Positions 14,502-21,871 of a stretch of DNA of 22,201 nt are shown piece after piece; positions within the stretch are counted from its first letter, which is position 1; each line of letters begins with the position of its first letter. Origin of the DNA: Candidatus Omnitrophota bacterium (lineage in GTDB: Bacteria > Ratteibacteria > UBA8468 > MWAK01); the NCBI GenBank assembly GCA_026387085.1, contig JAPLMK010000104.1, forward strand, positions 1-22,201, read 5' to 3'. The notes under the pieces were generated by a model, which did no database searches, had not been told where the DNA came from, and was given only the letters and a program-made list of their open reading frames with translations. The translations under genes and the position numbers were made by a program.

Positions 14502-15745
14502 TTCACAGCCATTTCCTGGGCGGCTTGCGCCCAGGTAGTGAGTAATTCCGGATTTTTGTTGACGGAATGAATATCGCTTAGGTTGATATCCAGCGAAACG
14601 CCGCTTGCCTGGGCAATAAGCGCGGCTACCTCTTTTTTCATTTCGGCCCGATTGTAGCCAAATAGCACCTTGCCGGGATGGGCGTGGACTTCCAGGATAA
14701 TTTTACCGCCTAATTTAGCGCGGGCGATAGCAACGGAAGACCAGGGCGACACGTGAAAACGCCTCAGGTTAGGCAGGGTGGCGATAATATCTATTTTGTG
14801 GTCCAGGCACTCGCACCCGTGATAATAGACCGTCTGGCGGCTGAAATATTTTGCTAAACGCGCATTATAAGGATGAACAAATTCCCGGTACATTTCCGGG
14901 CTGAACCCGCAGGAGGTTTGCGCCGAAACATAGGCCCACTCGTCGGCCAGTTGCGGTCGGCTCCGGGTTGGATGCGGCGAGGAATAAGCGCAGTGAACGC
15001 GAAAACCGACGATAGCGTAAGGGGTGCCCGGCGCCGGCGCGTAATTAATCCAGCCCCGTTTTTCCCGGTTTTGATGGTGCTGTTCGTAAACCGCGGTAAT
15101 GAAATCCATCAGGCGGTGGACTTCTTCCGGCGCATCGATAGCATCCGTAAGCAAATTTTGCATTCCGCGCATTTGGACGGCGACATCAAAGGGCGAAAAA
15201 CTTAAATCGGGATAAGTAATGTTAACCGGTAAACGGCCGCCGGTAAGAGAAGAGGCCTGTTCCGCGCGCGCGGCAGTTTCCGCTTCGTTGATTGCGATAT
15301 CGCTGAAATGAAGCCGGCTGATATCAATCTGTTCTTCAAATACGGGTTCAACCGCTTTGGCTTGAAGGTAATCGGTGGCATCGTCCGCGCTTTTCCAGCG
15401 GAGAGGAACTCCCCAATCATGGGAACGGGAGAGAGCGGCCGGAATGGCAATCTGCGGCCAAAGGATGTGGTCGTCGTTAACGTGGCGCGCCATCCAGATG
15501 CGCCGCCGGAAATCAAACTCCATTAATCGGGCTAACTCGGACCGGGTTTGCAAAAAATTATTTCCCAGCATTAGCACCCACTCCTCGGGCGGTATTCCCT
15601 CGTAATAAACGCAGACCGGAATCTTGCTTGTTTTCCGGAGGGCCTGGTGTTCCGCCCACATTTGCTTTTTGTGTTCCTGTTCCGGCAGGGCTGCCAGCTC
15701 CAGCATTTCTTCTACCAGCGGGCGCAATATTTCTTTTTCGCTCAT
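14498..15745 (-). CDS. URO-D family protein with an HGCEC motif (divergent methyltransferase-like)
   Basis: The 415-residue product resembles the next gene along its length. Matching blocks are DEWAYVSAQTSCGFSPEMYREF (about 268-289) and YYHGCECLDHKIDIIATLPN (307-326). It keeps an H-x-C pair (H309-G-C311) and adds C313, so its metal site is of mixed type between MtaA and the GCCE subgroup. The end has LDINLSDIHSVNKNPELL. There is no signal peptide, so it is cytoplasmic. AGGAG lies about ten bases before the ATG. The stop overlaps the next start by four bases, and the first gene of the cluster ends 66 bases upstream. A two-subunit methyltransferase made with its downstream paralogue would be consistent with the coupling; this is inference. 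Confidence 0.78.
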   Translation of the reverse strand: MSEKEILRPLVEEMLELAALPEQEHKKQMWAEHQALRKTSKIPVCVYYEGIPPEEWVLMLGNNFLQTRSELARLMEFDFRRRIWMARHVNDDHILWPQIAIPAALSRSHDWGVPLRWKSADDATDYLQAKAVEPVFEEQIDISRLHFSDIAINEAETAARAEQASSLTGGRLPVNITYPDLSFSPFDVAVQMRGMQNLLTDAIDAPEEVHRLMDFITAVYEQHHQNREKRGWINYAPAPGTPYAIVGFRVHCAYSSPHPTRSRPQLADEWAYVSAQTSCGFSPEMYREFVHPYNARLAKYFSRQTVYYHGCECLDHKIDIIATLPNLRRFHVSPWSSVAIARAKLGGKIILEVHAHPGKVLFGYNRAEMKKEVAALIAQASGVSLDINLSDIHSVNKNPELLTTWAQAAQEMAVK

Positions 15746-15811
15746 TATTTTATGACTCCTTCATTCCGGTTTTTTGCGGTCGGAGCTAAAACGTCGACCT
15801 GGAACTTTGCG

Positions 15812-16864
15812 TCAGAGGGCAGCGTGTTCGTCCAGGCCGTCCATAATTGCCCGGCAGTTTTCCTGCCATCGTTCCGGAGGCATGTCTTCGGTAATACCCA
15901 TAATCAACCCGTCAATCGCGGGCGCCTGGTTTAGCAGGGCAACGGTGGTTTTCCTGATTTCCGCAATTGTTTTCAGGTGAACGGATGACGGGAAGTTGAG
16001 CCAGATGACTTTATCCGGCCAGGCATTTCTTGCTTCGCCCAGCGTCATGTCCGTATCCGGTGCCGGTGTGAATGCTTCGATATAATCGAGCGCGGTGCCG
16101 GCGATTGCTTCAGCCAGCACGCGGCAGTTGGCGTCGAAGTGGCAACCGACTAATTTTCCGTGGCGGTGCATAACTTCCGCCGCTTCGTTGTAGTGCGGAA
16201 CGTAATACTTTTCAAAAGTTTTCAGCCCGATGATTTCCGGCGCAACGTTTCCGCCGTAGTTGGCGTGCGACGCCGGTGAGTTTGCCACCAGAGGGTAAAT
16301 CCGTCGTCGGTTGGCGACGAGGGCATCGTATATCTTTAATATCTCGTCCCGGTTGTCCATCCATTCCAGGCAGAAGGTCTGGGTATCCATAACCCCGCCC
16401 GAAATCAAGGTTTGCAGTGGCTCCAGGCCGAAACCCGCCCGGAAGATGGCGTCCGGGCCGAAACTCTTTTCCGCCGCCGCAAAGGATTCATAAGTTGCTT
16501 GATATTGTTCGTCCCGGAAGAAGGAAAGGATGGCTTTATAATCTTCCGGTCTCTTGAACATTTTTTCATGTTGCCAGGCAGTGAATCCGACCGGCTCGGA
16601 CAGGGTGGTCAGGGTGCCGGCCGGGGTTTCGTAATAAGTCCTGACAAATTGCCGTTCTCCTTCCCGGTAAATATTTTGGGTTATCTTGACATTCGGCTGG
16701 ATGGTTTTGAAGACCGGCACATCCCGCTTGACGATACATAATCCCCGGTTGCGTAGTTCCCGTTCGGCGGCGCACTGGGGCACCATGCATTCGTAAACGG
16801 TAAAAGGGACGCGGTCTCCGCGGCCGCCGGCCAGGACTTTTTCCACTCTTTGTCTGGGCGTCAT
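15812..16864 (-). CDS. URO-D family protein with an H-x-D motif, first gene of the C1 cluster
   Basis: The 350-residue protein begins MTPRQRVEKVLAGGRGDRVPF, the common N-terminus of MtaA-like URO-D proteins. Later landmarks are IFRAGFGLEPLQTLISGG, NYGGNVAPEII, HGKLVGCHFDANCRVLAEAI (235-254), DYIEAFTPAPDTDMTLGEA and GITEDMPPERW. At the metal-motif position it carries C241-H242-F-D244-A-N-C247 instead of H-x-C. A zinc-thiolate site like that of MtaA is therefore doubtful, although cysteines flank the site. It is the first gene of the leftward cluster. The predicted promoter places transcription start only a few bases before the ATG, and no ribosome-binding site is present. The substrate is unknown; methyl-group or carboxyl chemistry is inferred from family. 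Confidence 0.78.
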   Translation of the reverse strand: MTPRQRVEKVLAGGRGDRVPFTVYECMVPQCAAERELRNRGLCIVKRDVPVFKTIQPNVKITQNIYREGERQFVRTYYETPAGTLTTLSEPVGFTAWQHEKMFKRPEDYKAILSFFRDEQYQATYESFAAAEKSFGPDAIFRAGFGLEPLQTLISGGVMDTQTFCLEWMDNRDEILKIYDALVANRRRIYPLVANSPASHANYGGNVAPEIIGLKTFEKYYVPHYNEAAEVMHRHGKLVGCHFDANCRVLAEAIAGTALDYIEAFTPAPDTDMTLGEARNAWPDKVIWLNFPSSVHLKTIAEIRKTTVALLNQAPAIDGLIMGITEDMPPERWQENCRAIMDGLDEHAAL

Positions 16865-16873
16865 AACTTTATA

Positions 16874-16902
16874 ATTTTATATCATTTCCGGTGGCTTGAC
16901 AA
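16874..16902 (-). promoter_or_regulatory. Predicted promoter of the leftward C1 cluster
   Basis: On the - strand TTGTCA (16902-16897) and TAAAAT (16879-16874) are separated by exactly 17 bases, a good sigma70-type pair. The start of transcription would fall about 16867-16869, only 3-5 bases before the ATG at 16864. The transcript would be leaderless or nearly so, in agreement with the missing ribosome-binding site. Confidence 0.55.
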
Positions 16903-16935
16903 GTTTGTTCGCGCATTGCCGGTTAAGGTAAAAAC

Positions 16936-16964
16936 TTGCGTTTGGTTTTCTCTTCTGATAAAAT
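16936..16964 (+). promoter_or_regulatory. Predicted promoter of the Lon-like gene
   Basis: TTGCGT at 16936-16941 and TAAAAT at 16959-16964 are 17 bases apart, and TG one base before the -10 box makes it an extended -10 promoter. Transcription would begin near 16971, leaving a short leader that includes GGAG at 16975-16978. It stands back-to-back with the promoter of the leftward cluster. Confidence 0.55.
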
Positions 16965-16989
16965 TACTAAACACGGAGAATAGTTAATT

Positions 16990-19440
16990 TTGTTCTTTGG
17001 TAACCCTAAAACTATGGCAAACAATAATTTTAACCGGTTGAAACTTAAAGCGGAAGAAGTAAGAGCCGCCTGCCCGGAAAAATCCTGCCCTTACGAAAAC
17101 ACGTTAAAAATTCCTCCCCTGGAAGGTATTGTCGGACAGAACCGGGCTGCCCGGTCGCTGGAGTTCGGACTTAAAATTAAAAAAACCGGCTTTAATATTT
17201 ATGTTTCCGGAATTCCGGGCACCGGGCGCACGACGTCGGTGGTCGCCGCGGTGGCGGAGTTGGCCGGAAGCCAGCCGGTGCCGGATGATTGGTGTTATGT
17301 CTATAACTTTGAAGACCCGGACCGGCCCCGGTCATTGCGCTTTTCTCCGGGGCTGGGCCGGATGTTTCAGAAGGATATTGATAATTTAATTGAAGAATTG
17401 AAGATAGAAGTGCCGCGCGCTTTTGAAGGCAAGGAGTATGAAGAAGAGCGCAACCGGATTATGCAGGCGTTTCAGGCGGAACGCCAGAAAGTATATGCCG
17501 GCCTGGAAAAGAAAGCGGAACAGGCGGGTTTTAATCTTAAGCAGACCGCAACCGGTTTATTGTTTTTACCGATTGTGGACGGTAAAACGCTGACTGAGCC
17601 CGAGTATGAAAAATTGGGGGGAACCGAAAAGGAGTTTTACCGCAAAAAACAGGAGAAATTAGACGGTAAAATTTCCGAGATGATGCGGCAGGTCCGGCAG
17701 CGGGAAAAAGAAGACCGGACCCGGATTCAAGATTTGGACCGGGAGACCGGGAATTTTATAACCAAAAATCATTTGGAAGAATTGCGTCAGAAGTACCGGG
17801 ACCTTCCGGAGGTGACCGGACACCTGGAGCGGGTCGGGCGGGAATTAGTGGAGCATATCCATGATTTTCTGGAGAAGGATGAGGCGGAAATACTGCCCGG
17901 GCTGAAGATGGCGTCCCAGAAAAACCAGTTCCAGCGGTACCGGGTGAACCTTCTGGTTGACAACAGCCAGACCAAAGGCGCGCCGGTTATTAAAGAAGGA
18001 AACCCCACCTACTTTAACCTTATCGGGCGGCAGGAGTCCCGGTCCCAATTCGGCTCTTTTGTGACCGATTTTACGATGATTAAAGCCGGCGCTTTGCACC
18101 GGGCAAACGGCGGCTATCTTATCCTTCAGGCAAACGACCTTTTTAACCAATATTTTTCCTGGCAGGCGCTTAAGCGCTGTTTGAAGAACAATACCATCCA
18201 GATTGAAGACCTGGCGGAAGAGTTTCACCTGATTAGCACGCCGTCCATGCGCCCGGAGCCGATTCCGATTTCAATTAAGATAATCATTGTCGGCAATGCG
18301 CACGTCTACCAGTTGCTTTTTGCCTACGACGAAGATTTCCCGAAATTTTTTAAGGTTAAGGCCGATTTTGATTATCGTCTCAACCGGGACCAGGAAGGTG
18401 TCAGGCAGTACGCCGCTTTTATCAGCCGGCACTGCCGGGAAAATAATCTTTTGCCTTTTCATCGTTCGGCCATCGCCCGGGTGGTGGAGTACGGCAGCCG
18501 GCTGGCGGAAGACCAGCAGAAACTGACCAGCCGTTTCCGGGAAGTGGCTGATATGCTGCAAGAAGCGGACTACTGGGCCCGGCAGGAAAATAAAGAGGTG
18601 GTTACGGCGGCGGATGTGCTGCGCGCGACGGAAGAGAAGGTTTACCGAAGCAGCCGGATTGAAGAGCGCATCCGCGAGATGATTAAAGACGGCCAGATTC
18701 TTTTGGATGACCGCGGCGCAGTAGTCGGCCAGGTAAACGGGTTGGCTGTTATCTTTTTGGGCGATTATCTGTTCGGCCGGCCCAGCCGGATTACGGCGCG
18801 CACCTTTGTGGGTAAAGAAGGGATACTGGATATTGAAAGGGAGACCAAGTTAGGGGGGCAAATTCACACCAAGGGTATTTTAATTTTGAGCGGATTTTTG
18901 GGCCAGCGGTATGCTCACACCGAGCCGCTCACCCTTTCCGCTTCAATCTGTTTTGAGCAGTCATACGATGAGGTAGAGGGCGACAGCGCCAGCAGCGCGG
19001 AACTTTACGCGCTCCTCTCCAGTTTAGCGGAACGGCCGATTAAACAGGGTATCGCGGTAACCGGTTCTGTTAATCAGAAAGGCGAGGTTCAGCCCATCGG
19101 CGGGGTTAATGAAAAGGTGGAAGGGTTTTTTGAAGTGTGTAAGATAAAGGGGTTTACCGGCGAGCAGGGCGTTCTTATTCCCCGGAGCAATGTTAAAAAC
19201 CTGATGCTTAAGGAAGAGGCGGTTAAGGCGATTGCTGCCGGAAAATTTCATATTTGGGCCGTAACCAGCATTGACGAAGGCATTGAAATTCTTACCGGCG
19301 TGCCGGCCGGAGAACAGCGTCCGAACGGGACATTTCCGGCAAACAGCATCAATGGGCTGGTGGTGAAGCGTTTGGTAAAATTGAACGCATATTATACCGA
19401 GAGCCAGAAGCCGGCCCGCCGCAAAAAGAGAAAAAAGTGA
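16990..19440 (+). CDS. LonB-like ATP-dependent protease (AAA_32 plus Lon proteolytic domain)
   Basis: The 816-residue protein has the domain order of LonB-like bacterial proteases, without the classical N-terminal LAN domain. It has an ATPase region with VSGIPGTGRTT (residues 72-82), a charged coiled-coil insert (about 150-310), the AAA_32 core with GALHRANGGYLILQANDLF, and a C-terminal Lon protease domain from about 590. The catalytic dyad is S666 in EGDSASSAE and K709 in GGVNEKVEGF, 43 residues apart as in archaeal LonB. The Walker A lysine is replaced by Arg80. The start is uncertain. TTG at 16990 has GGAG 11 bases upstream; ATG at 17014 (MANNNF) has no such site but fits the family N-terminus. 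The tail is basic (PARRKKRKK). It degrades damaged or regulatory proteins in the cytoplasm. Confidence 0.92.
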   Translation: MFFGNPKTMANNNFNRLKLKAEEVRAACPEKSCPYENTLKIPPLEGIVGQNRAARSLEFGLKIKKTGFNIYVSGIPGTGRTTSVVAAVAELAGSQPVPDDWCYVYNFEDPDRPRSLRFSPGLGRMFQKDIDNLIEELKIEVPRAFEGKEYEEERNRIMQAFQAERQKVYAGLEKKAEQAGFNLKQTATGLLFLPIVDGKTLTEPEYEKLGGTEKEFYRKKQEKLDGKISEMMRQVRQREKEDRTRIQDLDRETGNFITKNHLEELRQKYRDLPEVTGHLERVGRELVEHIHDFLEKDEAEILPGLKMASQKNQFQRYRVNLLVDNSQTKGAPVIKEGNPTYFNLIGRQESRSQFGSFVTDFTMIKAGALHRANGGYLILQANDLFNQYFSWQALKRCLKNNTIQIEDLAEEFHLISTPSMRPEPIPISIKIIIVGNAHVYQLLFAYDEDFPKFFKVKADFDYRLNRDQEGVRQYAAFISRHCRENNLLPFHRSAIARVVEYGSRLAEDQQKLTSRFREVADMLQEADYWARQENKEVVTAADVLRATEEKVYRSSRIEERIREMIKDGQILLDDRGAVVGQVNGLAVIFLGDYLFGRPSRITARTFVGKEGILDIERETKLGGQIHTKGILILSGFLGQRYAHTEPLTLSASICFEQSYDEVEGDSASSAELYALLSSLAERPIKQGIAVTGSVNQKGEVQPIGGVNEKVEGFFEVCKIKGFTGEQGVLIPRSNVKNLMLKEEAVKAIAAGKFHIWAVTSIDEGIEILTGVPAGEQRPNGTFPANSINGLVVKRLVKLNAYYTESQKPARRKKRKK

Positions 19441-19475
19441 CAAAACAAAAAGGGATGTCTCTTTTTGTTTTGTCA
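19438..19475. terminator. 15-bp hairpin overlapping the Lon-like gene stop codon
   Basis: A perfect 15-bp AT-rich stem (19438-19452 with 19461-19475) encloses an 8-base loop. Its left arm starts with the TGA stop codon itself, and the right arm contains a T5 run. Its last bases merge with a half copy of the family B repeat. It probably acts as a terminator or 3' end protector, though no separate T tract follows the stem. Confidence 0.6.
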
Positions 19476-19587
19476 TCCCCGCATGTCTTAGGCGGGGAAC
19501 CAAAATGTTGTCATTCCCGAATGCTTAGATCGGGAATCTAATTCTATAAGATTTATGGATTCCCGCCAACTATCCGCGGGAATGACA
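19471..19587. repeat. TGTCATTCCCG repeat, family B, half copy followed by full copy 3
   Basis: A half unit (TGTCATCCCCGCATG with GGCGGGGAAC) covers 19471-19500. A full copy covers 19509-19587, starting TGTCATTCCCGA and ending CGGGAATGACA, with the inner pair GGAATC/GGATTCC. The full copy ends 16 bases before the dehydrogenase start codon. Confidence 0.85.
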
Positions 19588-19603
19588 GAACAGGAAAAAA
19601 ATT

Positions 19604-20902
19604 ATGCGAAAAATAGCCGTTATCGGTGCCGGGCACGTTGGCTTGATAACCGCCGCCGGGTTTGCGAAATTAGGTCATCCGGTCATGGCGGTTGACCAGG
19701 ATAAAGCGAAGATAGAGACACTCCGTTCCGGCCGGATTCCTTTTTTTGAGCCGGGTTTACCGGAGTTATTGTCCGAGGTGATAGCATCGGGCCGGTTGTC
19801 GTTTTCCACCCGGATAAAGGATGCGGCGGAGTTTGCGGAAGTCATCTTCATCTGCGTTGGTACCCCAAGCCGTGGGGACAGCGGAGAATCAGACCTTTCC
19901 GCGCTGGAAAAGGTAACCGCTGAAATAGCCCGGAACCTTTCCGCGTATTGCCTGATTGTAGAGAAGAGCACGGTTCCGGCGCTGACCGGCGAATGGGTTA
20001 AACATACGCTGAAAACGCTTGGGCCGGAAGGGGCGTCTTTTGACCTGGCGGCTAATCCGGAATTTCTGCGGGAGGGAAGCGCGGTTTCCGATTTTTTCAA
20101 ACCGGACCGCATTGTGGTCGGCGTGGAATCGGACCGGGCCCGCGGTATTATGGAAGAGATTTACGGTTCATTTTCCGCGCCGTTGCTTTTTACCGATATC
20201 AAGAGCGCGGAACTGATTAAGCACGCCAGCAACTCGTTTCTGGCGCTTAAAATTTCTTACATCAACGCAGTCAGCCATATCTGTGAAAAGGTGGGCGCAG
20301 ACGTTAACCTCGTTTCCAAAGGGATGGGTTTGGACCGGCGGATCGGTCCCGGGCACCTTTCGGCCGGCATCGGTTACGGTGGCGGTTGTTTTCCGAAAGA
20401 TGTTGCTTCCTTCATGCATCTTGCCCGGAGCATCGGCTATGATTTCAAGATTCTCAGCGCGGCTTTTCAGGCAAACCAGGAGCAGAAACAGCGGGCGCTG
20501 GAGAAGATTAAGAAAGGCATTTGGAATCTGAACGGGAAGATAATCGGCGTCCTGGGCCTGGCCTTTAAGGATGAGACCGATGACATCCGGGAAAGCCCGG
20601 CGTTGGATATTGTCCGGTTATTATTGAATGAAGGGAGCCGGATTAAGGCCTATGACCCGGCGGCCGGAGCAAATGCCGTTGCTGATTGCCCGGAGATAAT
20701 GCTCTGCCAAAACCCTTACGAAGTTGCCGAAGGCGCCGACGCGCTTTTAGTTTTAACCGAATGGCCCGGTTTTGCGGAACTGGATTTTGCCCGTATCAAA
20801 TCTCTTCTGACGGCGCCGGTTATCTTTGACGGGCGCAACTTCTTGCCCCGCGAAAAACTTCAATCCCTCGGTTTTACCTATCTGGCCCTCGGACGGCCCT
20901 AA
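19604..20902 (+). CDS. ugd: UDP-glucose 6-dehydrogenase
   Basis: The enzyme oxidises UDP-glucose to UDP-glucuronate with two NAD+, feeding capsule, exopolysaccharide or LPS sugar synthesis. The 432-residue protein shows the N-terminal NAD motif IGAGHVG (7-13), FEPGLPELL, VEKSTVPALTGEW, NPEFLREGSAVSDFFKPDRI and the catalytic cysteine C262 in GYGGGCFPKD. The C-terminal UDP-binding domain has GLAFKDETDDIRESPALDI and KAYDPAA. Length is normal for the family. A closely related nucleotide-sugar substrate (UDP-N-acetyl-sugar or GDP-mannose) cannot be excluded from sequence alone. AGGA precedes the ATG. It is separated from the Lon-like gene by a hairpin and repeats, so it may have its own transcript. 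It converges on lpxI. Confidence 0.93.
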   Translation: MRKIAVIGAGHVGLITAAGFAKLGHPVMAVDQDKAKIETLRSGRIPFFEPGLPELLSEVIASGRLSFSTRIKDAAEFAEVIFICVGTPSRGDSGESDLSALEKVTAEIARNLSAYCLIVEKSTVPALTGEWVKHTLKTLGPEGASFDLAANPEFLREGSAVSDFFKPDRIVVGVESDRARGIMEEIYGSFSAPLLFTDIKSAELIKHASNSFLALKISYINAVSHICEKVGADVNLVSKGMGLDRRIGPGHLSAGIGYGGGCFPKDVASFMHLARSIGYDFKILSAAFQANQEQKQRALEKIKKGIWNLNGKIIGVLGLAFKDETDDIRESPALDIVRLLLNEGSRIKAYDPAAGANAVADCPEIMLCQNPYEVAEGADALLVLTEWPGFAELDFARIKSLLTAPVIFDGRNFLPREKLQSLGFTYLALGRP

Positions 20903-20934
20903 TACAAACGCAAGGAATATTGGGTGTTGTTAAA

Positions 20935-21044
20935 TGTAGGGGAGGGGCTGTGTCCCCTCCCGCCATATGCGGACTTGATGAAACTCAGCCCGTGGGCTGA
21001 AAGCCTCGGCCTTAGCCGGGCGGGGATGGAACCCCGCCCCTACA
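20935..21044. repeat. TGTAGGGG palindromic repeat, family E
   Basis: The element has 8-bp terminal inverted repeats (TGTAGGGG at 20935-20942, CCCCTACA at 21037-21044). It contains an arm GGGGAGGGG/CCCCTCCC on the left, CAGCCCGTGGGCTGA in the centre, and GGGCGGGG/CCCCGCCC on the right. It fills the space between the convergent ugd and lpxI stops and may end transcription from both sides. No reading frame is present. Confidence 0.75.
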
Positions 21045-21076
21045 CAAGACACCAAAAATCGAACAATAAACGGTGG

Positions 21077-21871
21077 CTAAAAAATGGTGAGGGTGATACC
21101 GTAGCGGCGGCTGAGGCGGAAGACCTCTTCTTTTTCCAGAACAAAGGTGCCGGAGGCGATTGACAATACCCGGCCGGAAATACGGGCCATAACTTTCAGG
21201 GTGCGCGGGCCGATTACCGGCAGGTCAAAACGTAAATCCTGTCTGGGCCGGCTTACCTTGACGACCACCAGCCCCTTGGTAAATCGCCCGGCGCGGCGGA
21301 TGGTGGCGTCGGTTCCGGATATTCCTTCTAAGGCCAGCACAATTCCGTTTTTGACCGCTACCGTGAGGCCCACGTCAAGTTCCGCTAAAGTTTCCGCGAC
21401 CTTCCGGCCTAATTCAACATCGGCTTTTTCCTGCTGGGATAAAACCGGCCCGGCTGTTGTTCCGGAGGGCAGAAAAAGTTCCTCCAGCAGAAAACCGGAA
21501 GAGAGGAAGGAGACGCCTTTTTTCTGAAAGTGGTTGATGATGGCGCTCAGGACGGTATTGGTCCTCCGGTCCGGTATTTGTTCCAGGAGTTGCGCCATCT
21601 GCGGGTCAAGATATTTCGGTTCCAGGAGCTTAAAATGGCGCACTTGGCCCAGCATTACGGCTTCTTTTACGTTATTTTCCGTAAAGAACTTTATGCCTTC
21701 ATCCAGCCGTCCCACTGGTAACGGAAAAACAGATTCCGAAAGGCGGGCGACTTTCCGGTGCGCTTCATTTTTAATGGCCAGAGTATAGACCGCAAAACCT
21801 TTTTCCCGGGCTTTTTTTAAAAAGTGGAGAGGCAGGGCGCCATTACCGGCGATTAAACCAATCTTAGTCAT
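21077..21871 (-). CDS. lpxI: UDP-2,3-diacylglucosamine pyrophosphatase, LpxI type
   Basis: LpxI cleaves UDP-2,3-diacylglucosamine to lipid X and UMP in lipid A synthesis; it replaces the unrelated LpxH in many bacteria. The 264-residue protein carries the family landmarks: IGLIAGNGALPLHF at the N-terminus, VGRLDEGIKFFTENNVKEAVMLGQV, the P-D-R-R-T-N-T-V-L segment, and EGISGTDATIRRAG followed by VVVKVSRPRQDLRFDLPVIG. The conserved aspartate of the GTDATI motif corresponds to the catalytic region. Its ATG lies inside the 3' end of lpxA (8-base overlap), so the pair is translationally coupled in the usual lpxA-lpxI order. It shows that the host makes an outer membrane with lipid A or a similar glycolipid. 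Confidence 0.93.
   Translation of the reverse strand: MTKIGLIAGNGALPLHFLKKAREKGFAVYTLAIKNEAHRKVARLSESVFPLPVGRLDEGIKFFTENNVKEAVMLGQVRHFKLLEPKYLDPQMAQLLEQIPDRRTNTVLSAIINHFQKKGVSFLSSGFLLEELFLPSGTTAGPVLSQQEKADVELGRKVAETLAELDVGLTVAVKNGIVLALEGISGTDATIRRAGRFTKGLVVVKVSRPRQDLRFDLPVIGPRTLKVMARISGRVLSIASGTFVLEKEEVFRLSRRYGITLTIF

Noticed and set aside
16896..16901. A perfect TTGACA on the + strand
   Set aside because: No -10 box lies 16-18 bases downstream; the better + strand promoter is at 16936-16964.
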